From: Rhodoblastus sp963736175
GTDB taxonomy: Bacteria > Pseudomonadota > Alphaproteobacteria > Rhizobiales > Beijerinckiaceae
Reading direction: 5' to 3'
Assembly (NCBI GenBank): GCA_963736175.1
Contig: CAVTNU010000036.1
Span: forward strand, 7,696 to 71,695
Length of the DNA stretch: 64,000 bases
The notes below the pieces were generated by a model. That model saw only the letters and a program-made list of their open reading frames with translations, ran no database searches and was not told where the DNA came from. Positions within the stretch are counted from its first letter, which is position 1. Each line of letters opens with the position of its first letter. This document shows positions 15,714 through 24,513 of the stretch, piece by piece. Both the position numbers and the translations under genes were made by a program.

Positions 15714-18340
15714 GCCGCCGCTCCAACCAAATACGCGTCGTCGCCGCTGTCGCGTCGATGATCCGATACACAATCCTCGATCAATTCCAGCATCCGCGGA
15801 CGGTGGAACTTGCCAACCGCGCCGACCATTCCCGCCGCGGCCGCCGCATCGGCGACATCAGGCGTGGGATGGGCGGCCAGCGCGATGGTCGGCGCCTTCA
15901 GGCCCGCGGCGCGAAGCGATCCCGCCAGTTCAAACCCGGATGCGCCGGGCATATCGGCCGCGATCAGAACCGCGTCGAACCGATCGGGACCCGCAACCAG
16001 CGCCAGCGCCTCGGCGGAAGTCGCCGCCTTTGTCACCTTGCGGCCGGACGCCTGCAAAGTTGCGGCGATCATGTCGCGGAAAAAGGCGGCAGGCTCGATC
16101 AACAGAACATTGCGCTGGCCTTCCGCCTTCGCATGCATGGAGCCCGTCGCCATTTCGACGAAATAGGCGATGTCGACAAGCTCGACGACCTTGTTGTCGA
16201 TGTCGGCTGTGCCGATCAGACCGGGGCATTCGCCGGCGATCTGTACGTCGAGATCGGCCTGAATGATATCAACGATCTCATCGATCAACAGACCGAAGGG
16301 TTCGCCATTGGGAGCGATGACGAAGACATTATTGTCGCCTTCCTTGACGCAAACTTCCGGCGAGACGGCGACGACCGGCATCAGGCGGCCCTGATGGCGC
16401 ATGATGAGCATGCCGTTGGACTGCTCGATGCCGCCGGCGGCGACCGTTTCGATCCGCGCGATGACGGAGAGCGGCAGAACCTTGTCGACGCCGCCGCCGG
16501 CGCGGAACAGCACAAGCCGCGTCGCCTCGTTCGTCGCGCTTTCGACGACCTGCGCATCGGCGCTGCCGAGATCGCGCGATTGTTCCAAACCCAAAGCGGC
16601 GCTGACGCCGGCGGGATCGATGATCAGCACGACCGTGCCGTCGCCGAGAATCGTGTGGCCCGAGAAGGCCTTCAGGTGCGACAAGGAAGCGCCGAGCGGC
16701 TTGACGACAATTTCCTGCACATCGGCGACCGCATCGACGGTGACGCCGAAAGTCTGGACGCCGACCCGCATGATGACGGCCAGTTGCTCGCCCTCTTTCG
16801 CCGCGTTTTCACTGGGCGGCAGTTGCAGAAGTTTCGAAAGGCTGGTGACCGGCAGGACCGAATCGCGCAACTGCAGGATCTGCGCGCCCTGCACCGTCTC
16901 GATCTTATATTCGGAGGCTTCGCCGATGCCCACCGCCTCGACGACCGCGTGTTGCGGCACGGCGATACGATGCCCACCGGTCTCCACGATCAGCGCGGGC
17001 GCGATCGCCAGAGTCAACGGGATCTTAAGCGAAATGCGCGATCCCATGCCGGTGTTGGTCGCCAGGGCGATCGAACCGCCGATCATTTCGATGTTTTCGC
17101 GCACGACGTCCATGCCGACGCCGCGTCCTGAAACATTGGTGACCTGTGTCGCCGTCGAGAAGCCCGGCGCAAAGATGAAGCGCGAAACTTCTTCCTCGCT
17201 CATCCGCTCCAGATCCTGGGCGGTGGTCAAACCGAGAGCCAGCGCCTTCTCGCGGATGCGCGGCAAATTCAGACCGCGCCCGTCGTCAGCGATTTCGATG
17301 GTGATCTGGCCCGCCTCATGGGCGGCCGACACTTTGATGGTGCCCGTTTCCGGCTTGCCGGCGCGAGCGCGCTCCTCTGGAGTTTCGATGCCATGGTCAG
17401 CACAATTGCGGACCATATGCGTCAGCGGATCGCGGATCAGCTCGATCAACTGGCGATCGAGTTCGGTGTCGGCGCCCTCGGTGACCAAATTGATCTTCTT
17501 GTGCAGATCATTGGCGAGGTCGCGGATCAAGCGCGGCAGATTGGCGAAAACCTTTTCCACTGGCTGCATGCGCGCGCGCATAACGGCGTCCTGCAGATCG
17601 GACGTCAGCGAGGACAGCCTTTGCAAGGGGGACTTCAGCGATTCGTCTTCCTGCGGGCGCGTCAATTCAATCAACTGATTACGCGTCAGAACCAGTTCGG
17701 AAACCAGATTCATGATGCGTTCGAGCACATTCAAGTTGATGCGGATCGTCTCAGCCCGACGGCCGCCGTTGGCTGAATCATGCGCTTCGGCGTTCGGCGC
17801 GGGAGAGCGACGATCGCCGACGCGGCGATCAGGTGTCGGATCGGGCGCGGCGGCGGTTGGCGCGGCAGGCTCTGACACGACCAGCGCGGGCGCGGCTGGC
17901 GCGGGCTCTGACGCGGTCGGCGCAGGCGCGGCCTCGGCTTTCGCCGGCGCGGACGTGCCGCCCTTGCAGGCGGCCACCAATATTCCGAGATTGTCAATCA
18001 GATCGGAATCGTCGCCCTCCGGCTCGACTTCGGCGGTTTCCAGGCCGTCGAGGATCTCCTTGATCCGATCGATCGAAGCTAGAATTGCCGAAACAATTTC
18101 GAGCGTCGCGGTGGAGCCTTCGCGCAAACAGCCGATCAGATTTTCCGCGGCGTGGGTCAGATGCTGCAACCGATCAAGTCCCAGGAAGCCGCAGGTCCCC
18201 TTGATCGTATGGACGAGTCGGAAGATCGAACCGATCAGCGCCGTATCGCTCGGATTGTGTTCGAACGCGATGATTTGCGCGCTTGCCGCTTCGATCTGCT
18301 CGTTCGACTCGGCGAGGAATTCCTTGAGCAATTCATCCAT
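15710..18340 (-). CDS. cheA: CheA hybrid histidine kinase with a second CheW-like domain and a degenerate receiver
   Basis: The 876-residue protein has an Hpt domain with phospho-His44 (RLVHTIKGTCGFLG), then a Pro/Ala-rich linker (about 128-195) in place of a clear P2 domain. The dimer helices lie at about 200-265, the ATPase domain at about 270-442 (N box NCADHGIE, DDGRGL, GRGVGMD) and a CheW-like P5 at about 445-590. It is unusual in having a second CheW-like part (about 608-735) and a C-terminal receiver (about 743-860). In that receiver Ala794 replaces the phosphoacceptor Asp and EP replaces the usual acidic pair. It phosphorylates CheY and CheB. Confidence 0.93.
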   Translation of the reverse strand: MDELLKEFLAESNEQIEAASAQIIAFEHNPSDTALIGSIFRLVHTIKGTCGFLGLDRLQHLTHAAENLIGCLREGSTATLEIVSAILASIDRIKEILDGLETAEVEPEGDDSDLIDNLGILVAACKGGTSAPAKAEAAPAPTASEPAPAAPALVVSEPAAPTAAAPDPTPDRRVGDRRSPAPNAEAHDSANGGRRAETIRINLNVLERIMNLVSELVLTRNQLIELTRPQEDESLKSPLQRLSSLTSDLQDAVMRARMQPVEKVFANLPRLIRDLANDLHKKINLVTEGADTELDRQLIELIRDPLTHMVRNCADHGIETPEERARAGKPETGTIKVSAAHEAGQITIEIADDGRGLNLPRIREKALALGLTTAQDLERMSEEEVSRFIFAPGFSTATQVTNVSGRGVGMDVVRENIEMIGGSIALATNTGMGSRISLKIPLTLAIAPALIVETGGHRIAVPQHAVVEAVGIGEASEYKIETVQGAQILQLRDSVLPVTSLSKLLQLPPSENAAKEGEQLAVIMRVGVQTFGVTVDAVADVQEIVVKPLGASLSHLKAFSGHTILGDGTVVLIIDPAGVSAALGLEQSRDLGSADAQVVESATNEATRLVLFRAGGGVDKVLPLSVIARIETVAAGGIEQSNGMLIMRHQGRLMPVVAVSPEVCVKEGDNNVFVIAPNGEPFGLLIDEIVDIIQADLDVQIAGECPGLIGTADIDNKVVELVDIAYFVEMATGSMHAKAEGQRNVLLIEPAAFFRDMIAATLQASGRKVTKAATSAEALALVAGPDRFDAVLIAADMPGASGFELAGSLRAAGLKAPTIALAAHPTPDVADAAAAAGMVGAVGKFHRPRMLELIEDCVSDHRRDSGDDAYLVGAAA

Positions 18341-18382
18341 TGACGTGTTTCCGAATGAGTTATGAACGCTGTCTGTCTGTCG

Positions 18383-18874
18383 TTATGCAGTTTTGAGTCG
18401 CGGCAATCGGCCGTTGTTGACAAGGTCGGCGGCGCGATCGAGGTCCGCGCGGAGAAGTTCGGCCGTCTTTGAGCAAGGTTCGATCACGGCCTGTGGAAAA
18501 TTGTCCGACTGAACGTGATCGGCGATGACCTTCAATGTCGAAGCCGCGGTTTTCGACATGTTGAAAATCAGGTTTTCGAACGCTTCACGCAGCCTTGGAT
18601 CAACCTTGTCGTAAGCGCGCAACGCTTGTTTGCTGCCAGCGATTTGCGACTTCTCGAAATATTCGCGATAGCCCAGGGCGCGCCAGGCCAAGGCCTCATC
18701 GACCATGTCGGGCATTGTTGGTAGATATTCGAGCAGGAGAAGAATCTCGTTGAAGACATTCAAATAGTCATTGGCGAGGCCTGAATGCGGGCTGACGAGA
18801 CTGCCCCCGTCAACGCCGGCTTCCGCACTCGCCTGACAATGACTCTGCTCCGACGTTGGCGTCACATTTCGCAT
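18383..18874 (-). CDS. Unrecognised helical protein upstream of cheA
   Basis: This 163-residue protein is not a family I recognise. It looks largely helical, with no signal peptide or membrane segment: LANDYLNVFNEILLLLEYLP, REYFEKSQIAGSKQALRAYD and KTAELLRADLDRAADLVNNG. It is the first gene of the operon with cheA (42 bp away), cheW, cheY and cheR. A helical partner in chemotaxis, perhaps acting on CheA or CheY, is inference; no CheZ motif is seen. The coding pattern is good over the full length. Confidence 0.7.
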   Translation of the reverse strand: MRNVTPTSEQSHCQASAEAGVDGGSLVSPHSGLANDYLNVFNEILLLLEYLPTMPDMVDEALAWRALGYREYFEKSQIAGSKQALRAYDKVDPRLREAFENLIFNMSKTAASTLKVIADHVQSDNFPQAVIEPCSKTAELLRADLDRAADLVNNGRLPRLKTA

Positions 18875-19438
18875 TGCCGCGTTTATCCAAAATGGTTTTT
18901 CATTCGGGGAAATTACCGGGTAACGGATAATAATGTGTTACAATGCGGCGACTGATGTTCTCCTTTTTGGGGTACGAAGCGCCAAAGACCCGTTTGCCGC
19001 ACGTCAAGCATTGGTTTTTTTGCGTTAATATATTCGTAAGCAGTCGTTGTTATTGATATCGGCGGTTAGTTAACGGCGAGTCATTAGTCTGCATGCGAAT
19101 GGCGCTGGAACGGTTGTCGGCGCGATAGACTTTCATTTTGGCGACGATGAGAGACCTTCGGGGTCGCCGTCCCGGGCAATTTCACGAAAACTCGGCGGGC
19201 TGTCGCGACAGAACAATACGGTGGAATTTAACGTTGAAACGCTTGTTCCGGTGCGATCGGAACGCCTAAGCGCCCAACCGAGCAAAAACGAGCCCCTGGA
19301 AAATCGATCTCGTTTCCGGGTTAAAATACGCGGTGATACAAAGTATTATGGCATATTCGGCGAATCAGCGCCTTTCGAAACGCGCTGCATGCGCGCCGAT
19401 CGCTTGAGTCACCGCCGAATTCGACGAAAGCATTCAGG
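18875..19438. promoter_or_regulatory. Divergent intergenic region between the che operon and cheB
   Basis: These 564 bp are AT-richer than their surroundings and hold no convincing gene. They separate the leftward cheA operon from rightward cheB and must carry both promoters. A short palindrome TTACCGGGTAA lies at 18913-18923, about 40 bp before the first gene of the cheA operon. A 74-codon open frame at 19221-19445 overlaps cheB and looks spurious. Confidence 0.5.
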
Positions 19439-20479
19439 ATGTTGAAACAGAACGCGTTGCAGCAGCAAATTGGGGTTCTGGTCGTCGACGATTCGAATTT
19501 CATGCGCAACGCCATCGTTCGGCATATCGAACGCGACAAGCGTTTGAAGGTTCTCGACACCGCGGCCAACGGTCGCGACGCTGTCGCCAAAGCGCTGCAA
19601 TTTCGGCCAGACGTCATCACGATGGACGTGGAAATGCCGGAAATGAACGGCATTGAGGCGCTGCGACAAATACTCGCCAAAACCAACATCCCGGTGGTCA
19701 TGGTCAGCGCCCAGACGGAAGCGGGCGCCAAGACGACCATTCAGTGCCTGCAACTTGGCGCTGTGGATTTCATTCCCAAGGCGCAGGGATTCGACAACCT
19801 GCACGATAAATTGTTCGCGGTCGTCAATGAGAGACGCGCGAGCAAAACGAAGATAGTCCAACCGGCGCTCAAGGTCGCGCCGCAGCCCGCCGCCCGATCG
19901 GCGCGGCTCGACGCTCGTCTGGTTGTCATCGGCTCGAGCACCGGCGGCCCCCGCGCGCTGCATAAGCTTCTATCGCAATTGCCGAAGAATTTCCCGGCGC
20001 CGATCGTCGTCGCCCAGCACATGCCGACGCAATTTACCGCGGCTATGGCGAAGTGGCTGTCCGAGACATGCGCGATCAACGTCGTCGAAGCCGCCAATGA
20101 TATGCCGTTGGTCGCCGGCACGGCCTATGTCGGACCCGGCGGCATGCAGTTCCGACTGGCCAACGGACGCGCGAAAATATCGCCGCCCCAGGGCGAAAGC
20201 CTGTACAAGCCCAGCGTCGATCTGCTGGCCGAAAGCGCGGCCAGCGCATGCGGCGGTCATGTGCTCGCCATCATGCTGACAGGCATGGGCAATGACGGCG
20301 CGCGCGGATTTTCCCGCTTGAAAAAGGACGGCGGTTATATTCTGGCCCAGGACCAGATATCCTCAACCGTGTTCGGCATGCCGCGCGCCGTGATCGAAAG
20401 CGGCTGCGCCGACGAAATCCTGGGTATCGAGGAAATGGGCAAGCGCGTGAATGCGTTGTTTGGCCTGCCCGCCAAATAG
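19439..20479 (+). CDS. cheB: CheB, receptor methylesterase/deamidase
   Basis: The 346-residue protein has an N-terminal receiver with Asp17-Asp18 and phospho-Asp63 (TMDVEMP), a linker, and the C-terminal esterase with catalytic Ser167 (IGSSTGG), His194 (AQHMP) and Asp286 (TGMGNDG). It removes methyl groups that CheR adds to receptors. It stands alone on the plus strand, facing the FliI-linked unknown gene. A 7-bp hairpin (CATCCTC/GAGGATG at 20601-20619) lies between the two but lacks a T run. Confidence 0.95.
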   Translation: MLKQNALQQQIGVLVVDDSNFMRNAIVRHIERDKRLKVLDTAANGRDAVAKALQFRPDVITMDVEMPEMNGIEALRQILAKTNIPVVMVSAQTEAGAKTTIQCLQLGAVDFIPKAQGFDNLHDKLFAVVNERRASKTKIVQPALKVAPQPAARSARLDARLVVIGSSTGGPRALHKLLSQLPKNFPAPIVVAQHMPTQFTAAMAKWLSETCAINVVEAANDMPLVAGTAYVGPGGMQFRLANGRAKISPPQGESLYKPSVDLLAESAASACGGHVLAIMLTGMGNDGARGFSRLKKDGGYILAQDQISSTVFGMPRAVIESGCADEILGIEEMGKRVNALFGLPAK

Positions 20480-20626
20480 GACGAGATGTCGCGCTCACGC
20501 TTGTAAATTCTGGCTACGAGCAAATGCGTCGATAGGGCCGTCTTGCAATTTTCTAGATTGCCGGCGCCATTGCCGGCCAAGCTGCGCGCGTCGATCGACG
20601 CATCCTCAGGGCGAGGATGGAACGGC

Positions 20627-21304
20627 CTATCTCGACCGCCCGATATGCTGCGGCTTTTTCGTCGACGCGGCGCCGGATTTTCCGCCGCCGATGTTCTGAA
20701 CGATCGTGCCGTTTTCCGTGACGATAGCGTAAGAACCGTCCCGCTTCGCGATCGATTTGACGACGCCAAGTCCGGGCAGCGCGTCGCCAGCGCGCACATG
20801 GCGGAAGCCGAATTCCGTTTCGAGGAACGCCTGGCCGTCGTTGACGTCGAGAATGCGATAAGACGGCGCAATCGGCGAAATGATTTCGTTCGACGAAACG
20901 CCTGGCTTGTGCGCGGGCGGCAGCGAGCCGGTCGGCGTAGCGTCGAGCCCGACATTGGACGCGACCTCGGCCGGACGTTTCGGCGGCGAATCGTTGGGAC
21001 TCGTTTTGGGGAGCTCCGCGAGCAGAACGCCGTCTTGGATTATTCTTTTGCTCGGCATCGCAAAAATCGCGAAATCATTCATCGCGTTGATTTTCGGCGT
21101 GCGGCTGTTGTCGCCGATCATGTCGGCGGCAAACCAAACAGAAAATAGCGCGCAGGCCACGCCTGAGCCGACCAATGCGGCGTCGGTATGCTTGCTGCTC
21201 CACCTCCAAGACGAGGTTTTGCTCCAAGGCCAGCTCCTGCGCGGCGACGCGGGTCGCTGAGGTCCGTAAGCGCGCTCGTGTTCGTCGAGATCAATTTCGA
21301 ACAT
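20627..21304 (-). CDS. Single-pass membrane protein of unknown function beside fliI
   Basis: The protein has 225 residues from the ATG at 21304, which has the ribosome site AGGCGG; an extra six codons upstream are possible. The N-terminus is charged and Trp-rich, then one membrane segment (about 43-62) and a periplasmic part. Its last third (YRILDVNDGQAFLETEFGF, RAGDALPGLGVVKSIAKRDG) looks like a small beta domain, loosely like GspC or PDZ-type modules. It follows fliI with a 64-bp gap. An unknown gene also follows fliI in rhizobial flagellar clusters, so a flagellar role is likely but unproven. Confidence 0.65.
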   Translation of the reverse strand: MFEIDLDEHERAYGPQRPASPRRSWPWSKTSSWRWSSKHTDAALVGSGVACALFSVWFAADMIGDNSRTPKINAMNDFAIFAMPSKRIIQDGVLLAELPKTSPNDSPPKRPAEVASNVGLDATPTGSLPPAHKPGVSSNEIISPIAPSYRILDVNDGQAFLETEFGFRHVRAGDALPGLGVVKSIAKRDGSYAIVTENGTIVQNIGGGKSGAASTKKPQHIGRSR

Positions 21305-21368
21305 TTTCCGCCTGCAGCGCATTGGCGAGTTCGCGGAACGCGTCTTCGCTCGGAGGTGAATGGGCGCC

Positions 21369-22628
21369 TTAAATCATCGCCTCGTAAATTTTCGGAACGA
21401 AAGAGATCGCCTGATCCATTGAAGGATCTGTGCCGGCTTGATAGCCGCCCATCATTCGCAGATCATGCGAGGATTCATATCGCGCCACCATCGCGCGCAA
21501 TCGCATCACCAGCGCGCGCTGCTCCTTGGTCCAGACGTTATGGGCAAGGCGGGAAACCGACGACAGGACATTGACGGCTGGATACCGGCCCTGATCGGCG
21601 ATGGCTCGGTCGAGAACGATATGGCCGTCAAGCGTGCCTCGAATATTGTCGGCGACCGGATCATTGTGGTCGTCGCCATCGACCAGAACAGCGAAAATGC
21701 CGGTAATGGATCCTGCGCCTTCTTCGCCCGGCCCAGCTCTTTCCAGCAGTTTGGGCAGTTCGCTGAAAACGCTCGGCGCGTAGCCGCGCGCCACAGCCGG
21801 TTCGCCGGCGGCCAAAGCCACATCGCGCGCAGCGTGGGCAAATCGCGTCACCGAATCGACCATCAGCAGAACCTGATCGCCACGATCGCGGAAATATTCG
21901 GCGATGCTCAAGGCGGTCTTCGGCGCCATGCGTCGCATCATCGCGCTTTCGTCGGCCGTGGAAACGACGGTGACCGCCAATTTTTTGTTGTCGCCCAGGG
22001 CCTCGTCGAGAAATTCGCGAACCTCACGGCCGCGTTCGCCAACCAGAGCGATGACGACCGAATCAAATCCGGATGAGCCCGCCAGCATCGCCAGCAAAGT
22101 CGATTTGCCGACGCCCGAGCCGGCAAAGACGCCGATCCTTTGTCCGGCGCAAAGAGGAGTAAAAAAGTCGATGACGCGTATGCCGCTTTTCAACGGCTTT
22201 TGCACGCGCGCCCGGCGCATGGCGGGAGGGGGCTCGCCTTCGATCGGCATCGGGCGCTCGCCTTGTTCGAGCGGCCCAAGATCGTCGATAGCGACGCCGA
22301 GCGCATTGACCACGCGTCCCTTCCAGGATTCATGGGGATTGAGACTCATGGATTTTGAGCGGAAGGCGAGCGTGCCCACGCCTGCTTCGATTCGATTGTC
22401 GAACGGTTTGATCGTCACGCCGGAGCCGTCGATACGCACCACTTCGCCCGGCGAGGAGCGGCCCTCGTTCTCGACGCTCACGACATCGCCAAGTTTGACA
22501 AAGCGGGAAAGGCCCGCGACACGAAAGGCCGACGGCGTCACCTCGACCACGCTTCCGCCGAGCCGGACCATATCCAGCTTCTGGCAGCAATCCGAAACGG
22601 TCTCCTCCAGTCGTCTGAGAGCCTGCAT
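21369..22628 (-). CDS. fliI: FliI, flagellar export ATPase
   Basis: The 419-residue protein has a beta-barrel N-terminus, Walker A GSGVGKST (170-177), GERGREVREF, Walker B with Asp258 (VLLMVDSVTRFA) and the arginine-rich C-terminal part. It powers early steps of flagellar type III export and pairs with the FliH-like protein at 1500-2192. It follows flgF with a 77-bp gap. At 419 residues it is slightly shorter than the usual 440, with the difference at the N-terminus. Confidence 0.96.
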   Translation of the reverse strand: MQALRRLEETVSDCCQKLDMVRLGGSVVEVTPSAFRVAGLSRFVKLGDVVSVENEGRSSPGEVVRIDGSGVTIKPFDNRIEAGVGTLAFRSKSMSLNPHESWKGRVVNALGVAIDDLGPLEQGERPMPIEGEPPPAMRRARVQKPLKSGIRVIDFFTPLCAGQRIGVFAGSGVGKSTLLAMLAGSSGFDSVVIALVGERGREVREFLDEALGDNKKLAVTVVSTADESAMMRRMAPKTALSIAEYFRDRGDQVLLMVDSVTRFAHAARDVALAAGEPAVARGYAPSVFSELPKLLERAGPGEEGAGSITGIFAVLVDGDDHNDPVADNIRGTLDGHIVLDRAIADQGRYPAVNVLSSVSRLAHNVWTKEQRALVMRLRAMVARYESSHDLRMMGGYQAGTDPSMDQAISFVPKIYEAMI

Positions 22629-22705
22629 CGAGACTTTGTCCCCGTTAAACCCACTATTTCGTTATGCGCGGGAAGCCGACCTCATCGGCTGCGCGCGATC
22701 CTCGT

Positions 22706-23431
22706 TCAGGACGTCGCCCCGAGCGTTTTGATGGCGTCCGTCAATGAATTCTCCGTCGACTGGATCGCCGTGCTGACGCCCTCGAACGCGTGAGTGACGG
22801 CGATCATGCGGCTCATCTCCATGATCGGGTTGACGTTGGCCCCCTCGACATAACCTTGCACGACGCCGCTGTTAGAGAAATCGAGCACGGGGGTCGCCGG
22901 CTTGTCCGGAATCACCGACGAATTGTCATAGCGTTCGAGCCGGGCCGAATCGTCGATCGTGAACAAACCAACGGCGGCCGAAGCCTGTCCGCCCTGGCTG
23001 ATCATGCCGTCGCCTGAAATGACCGGCGGACCGGCGTTCGGACTCAAGAGTATCGGCGCCCCGCCCGCATCAAGGATCGGATAGCCGTTGAGGCTTTCCA
23101 ACGAACCGCTGTCGCTCATCCGCATCCGGCCGTCGCGCGTGTAAGCCGTTCCAGCCGGCGTCTGCACCGCGAACCAGCCATCGCCGCGCACCGCTATGTC
23201 GAGCGGATTGCCGGTCGAGGACATCGAGCCGAACTTGCGCGAAATGTAGTTGGCTCCGGTGCTGGCGAAAGCGGTCGAGTTGTCGCCCGTATTGGCCAGA
23301 ACGGTGGAAAAGGAGACTTCGTCGGCGCGGAAGCCGGCGGTATTCATATTGGCGACGTTATGGGCGATCGTATCAAGGCGCTTCTGCAAAGCGACCTGCC
23401 CAGACAAAGCCACATATAATCCGTCCTGCAT
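22706..23431 (-). CDS. flgF: FlgF, proximal rod protein
   Basis: The protein has 241 residues from the ATG at 23431 (MQDGLYVALSGQVALQKRLD); a GTG at 23446 with a GAGAG site five bases before it is the alternative. HNVANMNTAGFRADEVSFS is the rod-family motif, and the C-terminal helix has VNPIMEMSRMIAVTHAFEG. It is divergent from motA across 206 bp that should carry promoters for both operons. Confidence 0.93.
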   Translation of the reverse strand: MQDGLYVALSGQVALQKRLDTIAHNVANMNTAGFRADEVSFSTVLANTGDNSTAFASTGANYISRKFGSMSSTGNPLDIAVRGDGWFAVQTPAGTAYTRDGRMRMSDSGSLESLNGYPILDAGGAPILLSPNAGPPVISGDGMISQGGQASAAVGLFTIDDSARLERYDNSSVIPDKPATPVLDFSNSGVVQGYVEGANVNPIMEMSRMIAVTHAFEGVSTAIQSTENSLTDAIKTLGATS

Positions 23432-23637
23432 CGTTTGTTCGTCCACTCAACTCTCGACCGAGCCGCGCGCGGCCGCTCCCTCCAGAACGGCGCGGCAATT
23501 CGAATCGATCTGCCTAAAATCTTCCTCACGATCTTCGACGAAAGGGCTTGTGTGAAGCTGACCCGGTCGTATCAGCTTCGCGCAAGCCTGCGCTTGCAAG
23601 ACTAGCTCCCAATCCAACGCGTGCGGGAGAGACTCAC

Positions 23638-24510
23638 TTGAATTTCGTCATCGGTCTGCTCATATCGGTCGGCTGCATGCTCGGCGGCTTCGCGGCGCTT
23701 GGCGGCCATCTGCACACTCTGAATCAGCCCTACGAGTTTCTGATTATCGGCGGTTCGGCGTTGGGCATTTTTGTCGTCGCCAATCCGGTCCCGACGATCA
23801 AGGACACCGGCGTGGCGATCGTCGAGGCGATTCTCGGCAAAGGTCCAAAACAGCGCGATTTTCTCGACACGCTCGCGCTGTTGCACGCCTTGATGCGGGA
23901 AATGCGCGGCAAGTCGCGCGGCGAGGTGGAGACCCATATCGACAATCCCGACAAATCGCCGATTTTCTCGGCCTTCCCGAAAGTACAGGCCAACAAGCTG
24001 CTAACCGGCTTCATTTGCGACTATTGCCGGCTGATCATTATCGGCAGCGCCAGATCGTTCGAGATCGAGGCCCTGATGGATGAGGAGATCCAGACCCTCA
24101 CCCATGACAAGCTGAAACCCTACCAGGCGCTGACCACCGTCGGCGACGGCTTGCCGGCGCTGGGCATCGTCGCGGCGGTTCTGGGCGTCATTCACGCCAT
24201 GGGCGCTCTCGATCAGTCGCCGGAAATTCTGGGCGGACTTATCGGCGCGGCTCTGGTCGGCACGTTCGGCGGCATTTTTCTCTCCTACGGCGTCGCCTCG
24301 CCGTTGGCCAATTCGATCAAAATTTCCCGCCAGAAATCCCTTCGACAATTTACCCTCATCAAACAGACGCTTTTGGCTTATATGAACGGTTCCATGCCGC
24401 AGATCGCCGTTGAATTCGGACGCAAGACCATTCCCGCCAAGGAGCGTCCGACCATCGACGAGGTCGAGAATGAGACCACCGCCGGCGCGGCCCACAAAGA
24501 GGCGGCCTGA
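23638..24510 (+). CDS. motA: MotA, flagellar stator proton channel
   Basis: The protein has 290 residues when started at the TTG at 23638. That gives MNFVIGLLISVGCMLGGFAA, the normal MotA beginning, and has the ribosome site GGGAGAG. Starting at the upstream ATG (23548) would add 30 unlike residues. Four membrane segments (about 2-22, 33-50, 170-190, 200-222) include the conserved prolines Pro173 and Pro222. It forms the proton channel with MotB. It is followed by fliM after 3 bp. Confidence 0.94.
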   Translation: MNFVIGLLISVGCMLGGFAALGGHLHTLNQPYEFLIIGGSALGIFVVANPVPTIKDTGVAIVEAILGKGPKQRDFLDTLALLHALMREMRGKSRGEVETHIDNPDKSPIFSAFPKVQANKLLTGFICDYCRLIIIGSARSFEIEALMDEEIQTLTHDKLKPYQALTTVGDGLPALGIVAAVLGVIHAMGALDQSPEILGGLIGAALVGTFGGIFLSYGVASPLANSIKISRQKSLRQFTLIKQTLLAYMNGSMPQIAVEFGRKTIPAKERPTIDEVENETTAGAAHKEAA

Positions 24511-24513
24511 TCG

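Noticed and set aside
15216..15773. Longer cheW start at 15773
   Set aside because: The added 20 residues lie inside cheA and are unlike CheW; the ATGA overlap at 15713 is the natural start.
18913..18923. Palindrome TTACCGGGTAA as a defined operator
   Set aside because: Too short to stand out from chance in a 564-bp region without comparative data.
19221..19445. A 74-codon frame on the plus strand just before cheB
   Set aside because: No homology, overlaps the cheB start in another frame, and lies in a region that should hold promoters.
20601..20619. Hairpin CATCCTC/GAGGATG between cheB and the fliI-linked gene as a terminator
   Set aside because: Stem is short and no T run follows on either strand; kept only as a remark.
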